From Stropharia rugosoannulata (lineage: Eukaryota; Basidiomycota; Agaricomycetes; Agaricales; Strophariaceae), in contig JANCIK010000001.1 in assembly GCA_028532985.1 (NCBI GenBank), positions 4,980,671 through 5,044,670 of the forward strand: a stretch of DNA of 64,000 nucleotides, given 5' to 3'. A program made the position numbers and the translations under genes. The notes beneath the pieces are model-generated. The model made no database searches, was not told where the DNA came from, and saw only the letters and a list, made by a program, of their open reading frames with translations. Of this stretch, positions 47,054-59,596 are shown piece by piece; the stretch's first letter is position 1, and every line of letters starts with the position of its first letter.

Positions 47054-48276
47054 ATGTCACTCAGCAGTCCAATGCTTATGCTATTTGATGGTCTAGAGCA
47101 GTTAAGTCCCGTCGCCCTCAACTTTCTTCTTGCAGGTAAGTGGAGACAAAGTAAACTTGAGTTATTCAAAATAGACGTTCTTTAGGTATTTATACCGGGA
47201 TATACTCCATTTCCATGTTTATATATCGTACGTCCACTCTCTAAATCCATTCAAGCGTCAATGAGCCACTAAAATATGAATCTCAGTGAAAATTAACTCA
47301 AAGCGCAGCCCGTTTATTGTCACAGCTACCACGCTGTTGTATATCCTGCACGTTGTCCAAACATCGATGGCATGGATGGTTTTTCTCAGAACGGCGAACA
47401 CAATCACTCATCAAAGATTCTCAATCTTCACGATAAACCTTGCAAATCAGTCCATCCTCGTGCTTACTACAACGTTGGCGGACGTGGTACTGGTATGGGT
47501 TTGCATTCTACTCAACGCCGACAGAATTAAATTCCAAGTCTTTAAGATATGGCGATGTTACCATGTATGGGGACGCTCAGTTAATGCAATAATTGTGCCG
47601 TCCATGCTATTAACGGGGAATATAGGTATAGTTATACAGTTAATGAGAGCCATACAATTGTTTGAGCAATTCTTTTTATGTTTAAGCAGGAGTGTACTTT
47701 ACATTGCGACGCAAATATCGACATCGACGATAGTTAATCCTGCGACGGGTTTTGGTATTTCTCCTAAAGCGCTCGCCTTAAACCAAAAGCTGCTGACGGC
47801 GTCCATATACTTGACATTCGCAACACCGGTCGTAGCGACCTCGACTATTATCTATCGCATTGCTGTAATTTCACCTAACATACGCCAGTCCCGCAAAAAC
47901 AGACGCTTCTTCTATGTCATCGAACTTCTGGTACAGTCATCTGGTATATATGCCGCAGCCGCCTTCGTATTGGCAATTTGCCTCAGTAAATCAAACAATG
48001 CATTTACCTCAGAGTCCAAATCCACACAGCATATATTTGAAGCGACCCAAATCGTAAGTGTTATTTTTGTATTTTTAGCAGTAAGTCATGCCTTGATACT
48101 TCCGTAATTAGGACTGATATTTTGCTGTTTGCTGGTATTAGGGTGCATCGCCGACCGTAATGGTAGCCAAAATTGCCACTATGGCGTCTAATTCAGCACA
48201 CCCAAAGAACAATTCCACGCGTCTTACAATTTTGCCCATTGAAACAGGCGCTCTTTCGGATTGGGAACAAGCGTAG
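47054..48276 (+). CDS. Seven-transmembrane protein, 333 aa (receptor-like, Agaricomycete family)
   Basis: Five exons, 47054-47135, 47186-47227, 47287-47638, 47690-48080 and 48142-48276, joined in one frame. Seven hydrophobic segments are visible: LSPVALNFLLAGIYTGIYSI, ATTLLYILHVVQTSMAWMVF, TTTLADVVLVWVCILL, NAIIVPSMLLTGNIGIVI, LNQKLLTASIYLTFATPVVA, VIELLVQSSGIYAAAAFVLA and ATQIVSVIFVFLAGASPT. The signature KIWRCYHVWGRS after helix 3 and the RRFFYVIELLVQSSGIYA block belong to a large basidiomycete family of unknown function with a GPCR-like topology. It ends in a short cytoplasmic tail LTILPIETGALSDWEQA. The exon 4/5 junction at GCA|gtaagt was chosen because it completes helix 7. It lies between two G-alpha genes. 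Receptor function is inference. Confidence 0.82.
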
Positions 48277-49372
48277 GACATGGACGTATGTATTTGCCTG
48301 CGACAGTTATTTATGTCACTTTGTGAGTCGGACACAGTGTCATTTAAACAGGAAGCCACTGATCTTACGATGTATGCAATATAATACTTTTGAATTATAT
48401 CTGACCAAGCCTGTCCTTAGACTGTCATTCTCAGCCGCCGCAATCTGATAAAACTTGTCCTTGTCCAAAAGCAACCGTGGCAGAATTGTTTGGTAGTCTC
48501 ATTCTTCCTTGAAACCTTTGGAGTCCAGATATATACTCTCCGTAACATGTACTCATCACACATTTAGGGTGTGAACATATGTATGTTGACATCATCGTAG
48601 ACTATTTTTATCGGTCAGCAAATCGGAACCACTTTCTGCTTGCCAGCATGTCGCAATCTCTCACCTTACACACTCAGATATCAGACTATTACAGGGTTTC
48701 CCCATAACCTCTCATAACCATTTGTATTGCACCACCGATACACATCCGCCCCTGCCCGGTGCCACAACTGCCGCTTTTATGGGAAACACACATGGCTATT
48801 GTTTTCAGTCTTCTGCATGGTGGCTACGTAGCATAGCTACGTGAAAGCAATGAACCCCTGTTAGCAACTTGGTCTACGCTATGGACAGCAGACGCAGTGC
48901 GTCCTATGAATGTCTGCTTTAGCGCGGCTTACTCCTTCAAGAATGCTGGGTGATGAAGGATTGCGTCCCCGTCGCCTTGGTTACGCAGACAACGGTCCAA
49001 TCCTGGTGCATCCTGGACAACAGCCGCCGCGTAACCAACATGTGTGAATGCACGCAGTCTGTAATCAGGCGGATAGGTATCTGTAGGACTCTTTAGGAAG
49101 CACTGTTGATCTTCGCTTTTTTTTCGCGGTCAAGCCAGTGTTTTCTTATAAGACTCTCTCCACCATTCTGGGCTTCCCGGTTTGGACATTTGTTTCTCCA
49201 CGTCGCGACTCTGTGGTGCCGAAACATTTCCACCTCCACACGCTTGCCTAACGATCATCGCGTACGACTCGGACGAACCCTCGGCAGTAGAGGTGCGATT
49301 GAAAATTCCAACAGGACTAGTCAGCGCTGTCAATCAGAACAACGAAAGAAGTCGCGGCGAAAGAATTCAGGC
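48277..49372. other. Intergenic, upstream of G-alpha gene 2
   Basis: No gene supported. Contains the repeat gctacgtagcatagctacgt (48822-48841), a short inverted repeat of unknown meaning. Confidence 0.4.
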
Positions 49373-50938
49373 ATGGGCAACGCCACGTCGAAACCAGGCT
49401 CAGATCGCCAGTCTAAGGAACGCTCAGCGGAGATCGACCGCGTGCTAGAAGCAGCGAAAAAGAGGCAGGGAAACCCTCTGCAGGAGTGCAAGGTGCTGGT
49501 TCTAGGTACGGTCTCATTCCCAATACCCGCCATACTGACTTTACCAGGGTCACTGACGATTTTGTTGTGCCTTTGTGCAGGCGCGCCGGGCACAGGCAAG
49601 TCGACACTCGTGAAGCAGGTAAAGCTCATGCACCTCGGAGGGTTTGGGGACGCGGACGAGAAGAAGGAACACTATGGCCGTGTAGTGCAGCGGAACGTCG
49701 TTGAGGCAGCACGTACTTTGGCAGAGTATTTACGAGCGGGAGACATAGAGTGTGCGGATGAGGATAACCAGGTTCGTATATTTATCATCTGCGCCTTGTT
49801 CTTTTTTTTTCAAGTAGCGATGCTCTATTCTGTGCACCTGAAACTTATTTGTACTCTTACTGATTGCGCTATCAGGACCTTTTGGACCGGTTACTGGCGT
49901 ACGAACTCCCTACAACGAGGTATACCTGTATACCCTTCGACATACAACATGCGGCTGCACGGCTGTGGGTCGACCCAGCTTGTACCACAGTTCTTGAGGA
50001 GCATTTCTATGAATTAGGCCTCGTGGAACCAGCAAGATAGTAAGGGGTTTTGATTTTAACCGTTGCATGTTACCCCGTTGATGCTTGCTCCCTATCATCA
50101 GTTTCTTCTCTGAAGTGGGACGAATAGGTGCACCTGAATACGTACCGACGGATGAGGATATTCTCCGTGCTCAGGAGCACAGCGTGGGTGTCGAAGAGAC
50201 GCGGTTCAAAGTGGCGAATTTGAAGTGCGTGGATTCAGAAGTCTGGTTATTTGGGCCTATCGTTCACCTATTGACATACACTACATCGCAGCATACATAT
50301 GTTCGATGTCGGTGTGCAGCGTGGTGACCCACGAAAATGGATCCACTGCTTTGAAAATGTCGATAGCGTGTTTTTCTGCCTAGCGCTCAGTGATTATGAT
50401 CAGGTCATCCCGGGAGCGGAGGACCCCGCACACGTGCGTTGTTTTCTTTTTTATTCAAGTTCCTTTTTCTTATCGGAATGTAGAACCGGTTGGAGGGTAG
50501 TCTCCTTCTATTTGAGAGCGTGGTGAATTCGGCGTGGTTCAGGCGCTCTTCTGTGTCACTGTTCTTGAATAAGATCGATGTTTTCGAGGAGAAACTTGCG
50601 CGGGTGAGCTAGCTCTTTTTCAGCTTCTTCTCCGCAACGAGTTTAACCAGATGTAGATTCCTATGAAGCATTTCTTTTCTGACTTTACAGGCGGGGCCGA
50701 TGTGGAGAAGGCGACGGAGTACATCATTGCGCGATGTAAGAGGGCGAACAGGGCAGGGGTGAAGGTGTATCCATAGTACGTGGTTCTTCTCTTGATGGGG
50801 TGCTTTTATTTATGACTACGTGTTACCGAAATCAGCAAGACGCAACTTATTGACACGAGCGCCACGAAAGCTGTCTTTGGGCAGGTACAAGAGACTATAA
50901 AGCGCGACGTTGTCAGCACTTCTCCGCCAACATGGTAA
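49373..50938 (+). CDS. Divergent G-protein alpha subunit, 364 aa
   Basis: Eight exons (49373-49505, 49581-49771, 49876-50039, 50102-50224, 50292-50433, 50484-50603, 50657-50775, 50836-50938) with intact GT-AG sites; six intron positions equal those of the gene at 40478 and one extra intron follows KLAR. The N-terminus MGNATSKP keeps Gly2 but lacks Cys. Core motifs are altered: P-loop GAPGTGKS instead of GSGESGKT, switch I reads [15 protein letters not shown] so the catalytic Arg is replaced by Gln, DVGGQR is DVGVQR (Gln kept, second Gly lost), NKID is intact, and TQATDT is TQLIDT. The tail STSPPTW differs completely from the receptor-binding tail of canonical subunits. The protein likely binds nucleotide but hydrolyses slowly or exchanges unusually, which is inference. 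Intact frame through eight exons argues against a pseudogene. Confidence 0.9.
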
Positions 50939-52893
50939 TGGCCTGGTATTTTGTCACGACGCGATCAATTCTTGGCCTTGTCCGTCTCCAGCTCTTGTAT
51001 TACGAATTCCTTCTTCGTCTATGTCCTTATATCCTCCGTGAGTCTATATTCGCTGGCCTCTGACAAGAATGACAGACGTTGAGTAGCCTAATGCTGATAA
51101 CATTCAGTTGCAACGCTGACAGATGACGATCATTTTCACCGTTTCTACTCCTTAATTGTTCTTCTCCTGTTGTACGTCCCTGTCCGTTATATTTCTTTCT
51201 CTGACTTACTGTCGTACTTAGGTTTCATCCTAGTCAAACTATTTGTATGGACTTCTATCAGAATTCCTCCTGCAACATTCGTTCAACGTGTCCGTAAATC
51301 ACACGACGCCAGCCATCAATACACTATGTCATGCCCCTCCTCAATGATCTCATTCCCTGCCATATCTCGTCCGCTCCCCGGAGACCTACTGGTTCTATTT
51401 TCGTATAGCATATACCCCGGCCTTACACGCCGACCTATATTTATTTCTAATTCTAATTGATGTCAGACCTCATTCCCCACGACAAAGAGCACGGCAGCGG
51501 CTGAAGCTCGCAGTAGATTGCGATGACGTGGAACGTATCAGTATGTATATGTGACTTGTAAGTAGCTTCATCAATGTCATGATAGCTCCTGAAACGACTT
51601 TGGGGTACGGCTAAGTATCCACTTTGCGGCCTATTTTCGAACTCAGTCCCTGCGTACACTACCGTCGTCTTCAAGTGCCGTTGCTGCACCTACATTTTCC
51701 AGTGTATCAAGATTTGTATGGTGAAACACAGCGGACCTGGAATGGCGACCTTCGTGTACAGATCCGCGCGCAACAGCGTGTGCGTCGGCGATCACGTTGT
51801 CATGATCATTCCTCTGCGTCAATCTCGAAGTTTTGTCATGGTTGTAGTTTGCTTGTATCCGAGGATGCGACTAAGAGCCGTATCAGCCAGAACGGATGTA
51901 CACTGCCGGAACGAGCTTAAATTTCATACAGTTTAACATCTCCCTTTCTTTCTGGCACATGGTGTAAACTGACTCGTTCAACATTTATAGCTATCCGTTA
52001 GCAGTGGCATGGCACCTCCAAGTGCTCCGGATACGGGACTGAGAGGGCGACAGATACCCAAGAGATAGGACGTTTTGATATCTCCATAGCTTCGTCAGGC
52101 ATTACCTTAGTACCGTAAGGACTACTGGAGTAGACCTCGTAGTGCCTGTGCTACCTTGTGCGACTGAGTATAAGCGGTACGCAAGCGCACATTAATGTAG
52201 GAAGACTATTGGGTGAATCACGAAGAAATAGAGTGCAGTCAACGTCGAGTGTGCTCACGTTCAAAATAGTTAGATGGTAGAGCGACTGTATCTCTTGCTC
52301 ACGGCGTACACGGGATTAATTCTACCTGTTGATTAAGAATGCTGAAGATACGCATATGTGAGAACAGAAAACGAAGAAAAGTGCATGTCTGTGATTGAAT
52401 CAAATCTGTCGATCAACCTTTGTCTGATGTTACACCGTCTTGAAGCATACAGCAGGTACGCAGATCTAACTGATATGTTTCGCTGTGCTGTGCACATTAT
52501 TTTACCAAAACTCGCTGCCCTGTCGACTATAGGCTGGATGAGCAGAGGGAGCAGGCGTTCGGGGATAGCCGAAGTGTAGAAAGATAAGACGGCGGAGGCG
52601 GCAGCCGGCGTCCCGGCATAAGAAGAAGATTCCCAACAGCGACGCCTGGGACGACACCTGTCCTTTTTTTCTCCTCATCAGACCCCTTGCTGCACCGTAT
52701 CCTGCGTTCCTGTAAGCTCTTTCCACTGGTCCACGCTGAAGCGACGGAAGAGACGCACGATCTGGATCCCCAGGCTACGATTCGTCCACGGAACGAAGTA
52801 CAGACTAGAAGCGACGTCGAAGGCGATTGTGGAAGATTTGTAACACTCTACTGAGACCCTTCAAGGCAAACGCACTGGAATAAGGAAGACCGA
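50939..52893. other. Intergenic, no gene seen
   Basis: Several short ORFs without domains. The last 200 bases are the probable promoter and leader of the importin gene. Confidence 0.4.
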
Positions 52894-55800
52894 ATGACGA
52901 TGGAAGCTGTTGTGCCTCCAGAGATCAGCGCCGAGCTCACGCAGATTCTATCGAATCTTGTTCTCGGGGACAACGACATACGCGCGAGGTGCGTCCTCTG
53001 CCATAGCTTTAGCGCATATATGCATGCGTAGTCTTTAGTGGACATGTCTGACGGTGTACGTCGAATGTGCAGCGCGGAGAAGGCTGTAAACGAACGCCTG
53101 GCGCATACACCCGAACTTTACCTCCTCGCCCTCGCCCAGTTCGCGATCACGGCGGATACGGAAGTGGTGAGTACCGATGTTGCTTTGGGCAGACGCGACG
53201 TGTGGGCGGGTGAATAGAGATTTTCTGTCATATCCCCGTATGACTTTCCCGCCGGCGCATGCTATCTCGCCTCCTTTGCTGTTCCCTGGATCATCGGACT
53301 AACCATTTGGCTGCAATGCACATAGATGCGATCTTTCTCTCTTGTCCTCTTACGACGGTTGCTATTCCGACCTGCACCATCTAATGCCCCAGCTCTTACC
53401 CAGTCCCCCGACGGCGGTCCCTCTGCCTCTGCTATTCTCAGCGGTGCAGGCAGACTTACTCTCTTTGACCACCTCTCCAACCAAACGCTGAATACTCTCG
53501 AGCGCTTGCTGCTCTTCGCCCTTGCGCATGAGCCTGCTCAGACCGTACGGAAAAAGGCCGTCGACACTGTAACAGATGTTGCGGTCCAGGGCATGTCGCG
53601 GGGCCACGGCTGGCATGCTTTGCAGGCACAGGCGTTCGCTATGGCGCATGCGGGGATAGATGGACATCCTGGAGCGGGTTCAGCTTCAGGGGATGCAGTT
53701 GGTGCAAGCGGACAGCTCCCCACTGCCCCGGCTGTTATGCAGAGGGAGACCGCGTTTCGCATTTTCTCCGGCTGCCCCAATCTTGTGATGGACTTACAGA
53801 TTGACGCTGTACTGGGCGTATTCCAGCGCGGTCTGAAGGATGAGGAGAGCATCGAGGTATTATCCCTCATATTTTTTGTTTATGTTTCCCTGCTAAATTC
53901 CGTCCGTTCCAGGTGCGCCATGCCGCCCTTCTCGCGAGCACCTCATTTCTCTCCTGCGCAGACGCAACCCAGCTCGCTCAATCCATATCTCTTTTAAATC
54001 CTATGCTTGAAACTCTCTATCATCTTTCTACTTCACTCTCGTCCCCGCCACTCGGCACGCCCCCCGGCGCGCAACCCAAAACCTCCAACTATCACCACCT
54101 GTCTACCTTCCTCGGCACGCTCACCCCGCTCGCAGGCACCCATCCCATTCTTTTCGCGCCTCACCTTCAAAGTTTATTGAAGTTCCTGCCCGCTCTCATA
54201 CTCCCCCCTGTAGATTGTGGGCCTACCCCGACGGTGAATCGGCCATACCCAACGTCGAGCGGGTCCTCCCTCGGAGTGGGAGGCATTGGTGCTTTCGAAT
54301 TCCCCCCGCCCGGATCTGCTGTCGATGGAATTGGAGGAAATGGTGCACGACGAGTAGACGAAGAAGAGGGTGACGATGAATACGGGAACGACATGGAGGA
54401 TGCGGACGAACGGTCTACATTGCGCCTCAGCGCGCTCGAGTTTATGGTCACGCTGTCTGAGGCGCGTCCCAACATGGTGCGGAAGGTGCCCGGGTGGACG
54501 GAGGTCCTCGTGCGTGCATGTCTTGAGGGTATGGGGGAGCTGGATGAGGACGAGAGTGCGAGTGCGGGTCTTGAAGCATGGTTAAAGGAAGATGTGAGTA
54601 CTTTCCCTTATTTATTCATTTCCTTCCCTCCGTTGTCGATTTATCTTCGATATCAACTCCCCATTGTTCCCCGACACCCCACTTCACGATAATACCACTT
54701 CTATCATACTACGCTTTTATAGTTAGAACACTTACACGTCTTCCCCTATCTTCACTTAACGCAATCCAAACCAGCCTTCAACTGCCTCCAGTGCCGCCGA
54801 GACCGATGCCCCGCCCGCGCTTTATGAACAGTCTCTTGATCGCCTAGCGTGTGCCCTTGGCGGTAAGAGTATTCTTCCTCCTGCATTCCATGTACGTCCC
54901 CCATATTCATTACTCTACGGTACCTAATACTGGATTCTGATTTGATGTCCCTCTTTTAACACACAGTACATTCCATCAATGATGGTCTCTTTTGACTGGC
55001 GTGTGCGTCACGCCGGGCTCATGGCTATCGCTGCGATCGGTGAGGGAACTGGAAAGGTCATGCAGAAAGAGTTGCAGACAATCATTGAGTGCGTTTTTGA
55101 TGAGCAGCCAGAGGGTGCGCTGATATCAACCTGATTCGTACAGTATGGTCACCCCCATGTTCAAGGACACCCATCCACGCGTTCGCTACGCCGCGTGTCA
55201 GTGCGTGTGAGTGACCGCCTCACTAATTATTATTTATTGAAAAAGTGACCATGACGGTGCCCTCCGTTTACATTACCGTGTAGCGGACAGTTGTGCACCG
55301 ATCTCGAAGAAGTCATCCAGCAACGATTTCACCTTCAGCTTTTCTCTGTTCTGATACCTGCTTTGGAGGACCCAGAGCCTCGGTGAGCCTCCCCACCCCT
55401 TCAATTTTCGTCTTTCGAGATGACTGATACACCATTATTTTTGCTTCACCGTGCTCCTCTGACTGTGTCATTAACTTTATTGAACCGCCCACCCTTCGTC
55501 GTCCCATAATATGCATGTACGTTTATGATTCGTACAGAGTACATGCACACGCTGCCTCCGCTCTGATAAACTTCTGCGAGGGTGTCGCACGGGAGACCCT
55601 CATACCCTATCTGGATCCAATCGTCGAGCGACTCCTCAAGCTTCTGAATCCAGGGGGCGACCCCGCACACGTTCGTCGGTATGTGCAGGAGCAGGCGATC
55701 ACCACGCTTGCTATGGTCGCGGACGCAAGCGAGACAACATTCGCAAAGGTGTGTTCTACATCTTTCTTTTCTACGCAGGTGGAGGTGTGGGAATGATGAG

Positions 55801-57114
55801 TCCATTTATCTAGCACTATGGGACCATTATGCCCCTCTTGTTGAGCGTCCTGCGTAATGCAGACGGCGCTGATTATCGAAAGCTCAGAGTCAAGGCGATG
55901 GAATGCGCCGGACTCATTGGTATGTATAAATTGTCACTTTCTCGATCGGCACTAATAATCTCTTATCCGTAGCAATTGCTGTGGGCCCTGACGTCTTCCG
56001 TCCAGACTCAACGACGCTCATCGAACTCCTGTTACGGATACAGCGTATGTACTTGCACTGCTCGTTCTAAAACGCAGTAACTTACAACAAAATATGATTA
56101 CTTTCATTCAACAGAAGGACCTATAGACCCAAATGACACGCAACTAAGCCACTACCTAATGGCAACGTGGGCGAAGATCTGCCAGGCAATGGGTAGCGAA
56201 TTCGAAGCATACCTTCCTGCAGTTATGCCTACGCTACTTACTGCCGCAAGCGCGAAGACTGACCTGACGGTATATGGTATGCAATTCTGTCATATGTTTA
56301 TTATGCGCATTGACGTTCTCTGGGCTAGATGATGACGACTACGAGGAACGAGACGGGTGGGAGACTATCGTCGTCGATGGAAGTACATATGGCGTTCGCA
56401 CCTCGGCGATGGATGAAAAGTGTCAGGCGTTCGAGACGCTTGTTATATATTGTTCTACGCTTGGCCCGCGGTTCGCGCCGTATCTTGGGCAAACTTTACA
56501 AGTGACCTTACCTTCTTTGGGATTCTACTACCACGAGGGCGTACGAGAGGCCTGTGCAATGTAAGTTAAAGTTTTTGTTCACGTTTAATTTCGACGTAGA
56601 TATTTACATACGCGCTTTTCTCAGGCTTATTCCTATGCTCCTATCCTGCGGGAAACAGAGCAATACGCTCACCACCGAAATGGTCAACACTACCTTCGAA
56701 CATATGATTGATTGCATCCGCACCGAACAGGACTCAACATTCCTTGCTTCCCTCTACAAATACTTCAGCGACGCCGTGCGCGTGCTCGGCGGGGTGGCCG
56801 TGCTCCCGGCCCCATTGCACGAAGGCATCATCGATGCGACAAAACGTCAGCTGCAAACGCTTGCTGATCGGCGTAAATCACGATCTGCACGCACTGCAGC
56901 TGCATCGTCCGGCGGGTTCGGTGCCGGGGATTATGATCGGGACGAAATGGGTCTCGTGGAGGAGATCGAGGATTTTGCGTTGGAAGATATGGGGAAGATG
57001 CTCGCGAGCTTTGACCCAAATCACCCTCTTCTCGTCGCTGTTTCTGGGGTACGCGAACTGGGTCTGAGCACGTATTATAGTGACGAGGAAGGGGATGTAG
57101 ACGTCGAGAGCTGA
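52894..57114 (+). CDS. Importin-beta family, Kap121/importin-5 type, 1024 aa, C-terminus shortened
   Basis: Fourteen exons with GT-AG introns: 52894-52988, 53073-53166, 53326-53856, 53913-54593, 54775-54891, 54967-55088, 55144-55206, 55284-55382, 55538-55748, 55814-55919, 55973-56044, 56115-56276, 56329-56560, 56625-57114; total 3075 bases, open throughout. HEAT-repeat signatures of importin-5 are seen: FDWRVRHAGLMAIAAIGEGT, HPRVRYAACQCVGQLCTDLE, VHAHAASALINFCEG, YVQEQAITTLAMVADASE, RKLRVKAMECAGLIAIAVG, and the family segment DGWETIV..STYGVRTSAMDEKCQAFETL. It carries nuclear-import cargo with Ran. After the acidic DYDRDEMGLVEEIED stretch, where importin-5 normally continues with about 250 residues of HEAT repeats, the frame ends in STYYSDEEGDVDVES. 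It also has low-complexity insertions (GHPGAGSASG, LGTPPGAQ, RRVDEEEGDDEYGND). N-terminal start is supported by SAELTQILSNL. Confidence 0.88.
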
Positions 57115-57126
57115 GCGGGTGGAACT

Positions 57127-57141
57127 GGGGGGGGGGGGGGG
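57127..57141. repeat. Run of 15 G just after the importin stop codon
   Basis: Thirteen bases after the stop TGA the plus strand has 15 consecutive G. It may be a G-quadruplex-forming end or an assembly artefact. Confidence 0.8.
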
Positions 57142-58620
57142 ATTCATGGGTACATATTGGGGTATTTATTATATTCGCTTTCTTATTGGCTATTGGTACT
57201 GCCTTATTGGAGCCCGGTATTTCTGTGCGAGGTAGATGGTCGTGCAACGCCTGATAGGGACCTGTTCTCGGAGGAGAGCTGTTTACTTACTACCGTATCT
57301 GCTTCACTACTACATATACTTAGAGTCAAGAAGATGTTCATTCCGGTAATATTACTTCATCGGTAATCATATTAAACAAACTTAAATGAAACTTTCGTGT
57401 TTACCAAAGGCCTAAGTTTGAGAAGATATTTACATACAAACGGCCGCATGACTCTTCCATGGTCATAATTACTCACCTATATTGGTTCATACCTACGACC
57501 TGTGCCGGGTTTCTCACCTCTATACCGTTGCATCGTGCCGTCCATTCATAGTAGGAATCCCTGCCTCGCTTCTTCTTGTGTATTACCTAATTTTTCACTA
57601 TATGTGCGCCGCTGCATGGTACCAGGTTGCCCCTTCTTGCTTGATACCTCTCCCTCTGTTTCCATTACTCCTGGTGACTGAACATATTATGTTAATATCA
57701 ATTCACCCCTTGCACAGTGCACTTTCCAGGCCGTGTATGCCGTACCTTGTCCAAGTTTTAACCATGACAGATGGACCGTTTCCGCGCTGGTAGAGACCGC
57801 GTAAAACCTTTGTATCGAACATAACTATTTCAAAAATAAATAAATAAAAATGCCTTGATGTTTGTCGGCGAGCGAGTACTTCGGGGAACGTAGAGCGTTC
57901 CGTTCCGGCTGTGTTCCGGGGTCCTGGTGCCGCTTGGGTGCCACACGGTTCGGCGCCGCTGTGTCAGCTTCTTGCCTTTCCCCGCCATCATCTAAGTATG
58001 GCTCGCTGAGAAACAGGCAGGCCTCACGTTCTTTGTCACGTTCAGGTCAACACAAGTATGCGGTAAAGCAAATTCGAGGATTACAGCCGCCGTATGGCGG
58101 GGCAATGCTTGCTAGGTATGTCTGTTTGTAAACAAAATTTCACCCCGTCTCATTGTCGCATTGGACTTGTAATGGAATCAGCGGTCTTGCTTCAGATCGT
58201 TCCCATTCGGTGCATCGCACAGCTAGATGAAGGAAGACCCGGAACGCCTGCTATGTGGTTCTACTCCATCGATGTCCGGTGTGATAGATGAGGCGTGGTC
58301 TGGGTCATGGCGGGTATAAGACGAGAGTTGCCAGGTACGGCCGGGAGAAGACTCTCCTCGCCTGCCCCCCGCCCTCCCCTGCGCGGCATAGAAAGGCTAT
58401 CCCCACCCCATCGAAAACTGAGCCTATGTCGCGTCCCGTTGTCCAACACCTCCACCCTTTCCCCGCATACGCCCATTTCCACCGCTCCTCGTTGTTGAAC
58501 ACTCGGATTCGCTCGGGGTCATAACCATCGGCGACGATGTCCGAGCTGGGCTTGGGGCCTCTGCTTATCGGATTGTGCATATTAAAGGTACAGGCACGTC
58601 GTTGGCAACGGGGGGTGGTC
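57142..58620. other. Subtelomeric spacer, no gene seen
   Basis: No ORF with a recognisable domain and none that continues the importin reading frame. Confidence 0.4.
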
Positions 58621-58658
58621 ACCGCTGAATGCAGGAACAACGTCTCCGTCACCCATTA

Positions 58659-59596
58659 TGTCCCCGATCGCATTCGTCTCAGCCGCAGCTGCTCCTTTCC
58701 CCAACACAATCGATTTCCATTCGGTCACCCTTCCCGCCAGGACACCCTTGGGTCGGCTTCCCCCGCTCCCCGCTCGCCTTCGCCAGTATAAGATGGGACA
58801 GGACCGACAGCACCGCTGAATGTGCCTGCATGTTACGACCTTCCCCCACCACCACCAACCATACCACCTCCTCGCCTCCTCCGATTCTATCGTCGCTTTC
58901 TGGAGATAACAGCATGCCAAGTACACTGTACAGGAAACACGCCCCACCGACCTCGCCGAATGCTTCTGTTGGGCCCAGACTCGACTGCGTTGGCGCAGCA
59001 CGTCATGGACAGGATGGATCATGTCCCCAGAGCTTTGCACCGGTGGAGGAGGAGCAGGAGCAGCACCAGGAGGTGGTGGGCATATGTTGAGAGGGAAAGA
59101 GAGCCCGTTCCCGATGCGCATCCGCCATGTAGGCTTGTTAGTCTGGCAACAAGTCCGGCACCTGTCGTGCGCGGGCCTAGGTGTAACATCGCCCCTGCGC
59201 AGGACATAAGCCCGACGCAGTGGTACGCACCGGCGAAGAAGTGGGCAACGCAGATGCACGCCGCGCTTGCGAACGGAGCGACGCCCCTCAGCGCGGGTGG
59301 TGGGATTGCTGTACCACCCCCGTCTGTTTACCTTGACTCGACCACGAGTATGCCTGCGAATGGCGGGCTAGCTCCGCCCATGAACACGCAGTCGGGGCCC
59401 GGAACGAAATAACTGGGTAGAGACGGATGCTGAGGACGATGAGAATGTGTATGGGAAAGGAGGGGAGGACGAGAACGCGTACGCGGGGTCGCGCCATCTG
59501 GCAGTGACGAATACTTCGATGATCAGGACGGCGTGGGTTTGGAGAATGCCTTCGGGGGACAATCGGGGGACGGCAGTCCCGGATACGGAGTCCACC
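58659..59596 (+). pseudogene. Degraded coding sequence of unknown family, interrupted by an LTR element
   Basis: Text such as FVSAAAAPFPNTIDFHSVTL, QWYAPAKKWATQMHAALANG, SVYLDSTTSMPANGGLAPPM and WVETDAEDDENVYG is protein-like with biased codon third positions, but it lies in three frames with stops (for example TAA after GPGTK at 59409). The LTR begins at 59597 inside the last frame. A minus-strand ORF of 225 codons overlaps it and is Cys/Arg/Trp-rich, which I treat as a shadow. No family recognised. Confidence 0.35.

Noticed and set aside
49373..50938. Reading the second G-alpha as a pseudogene
   Set aside because: All eight exons join in one frame with canonical splice sites, and intron positions are conserved; the changes are concentrated in functional motifs rather than random stops.
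58582..59259. Minus-strand ORF of 225 codons
   Set aside because: Rich in Cys, Arg and Trp and lying opposite a plus-strand sequence that looks like decayed coding DNA; treated as a shadow.
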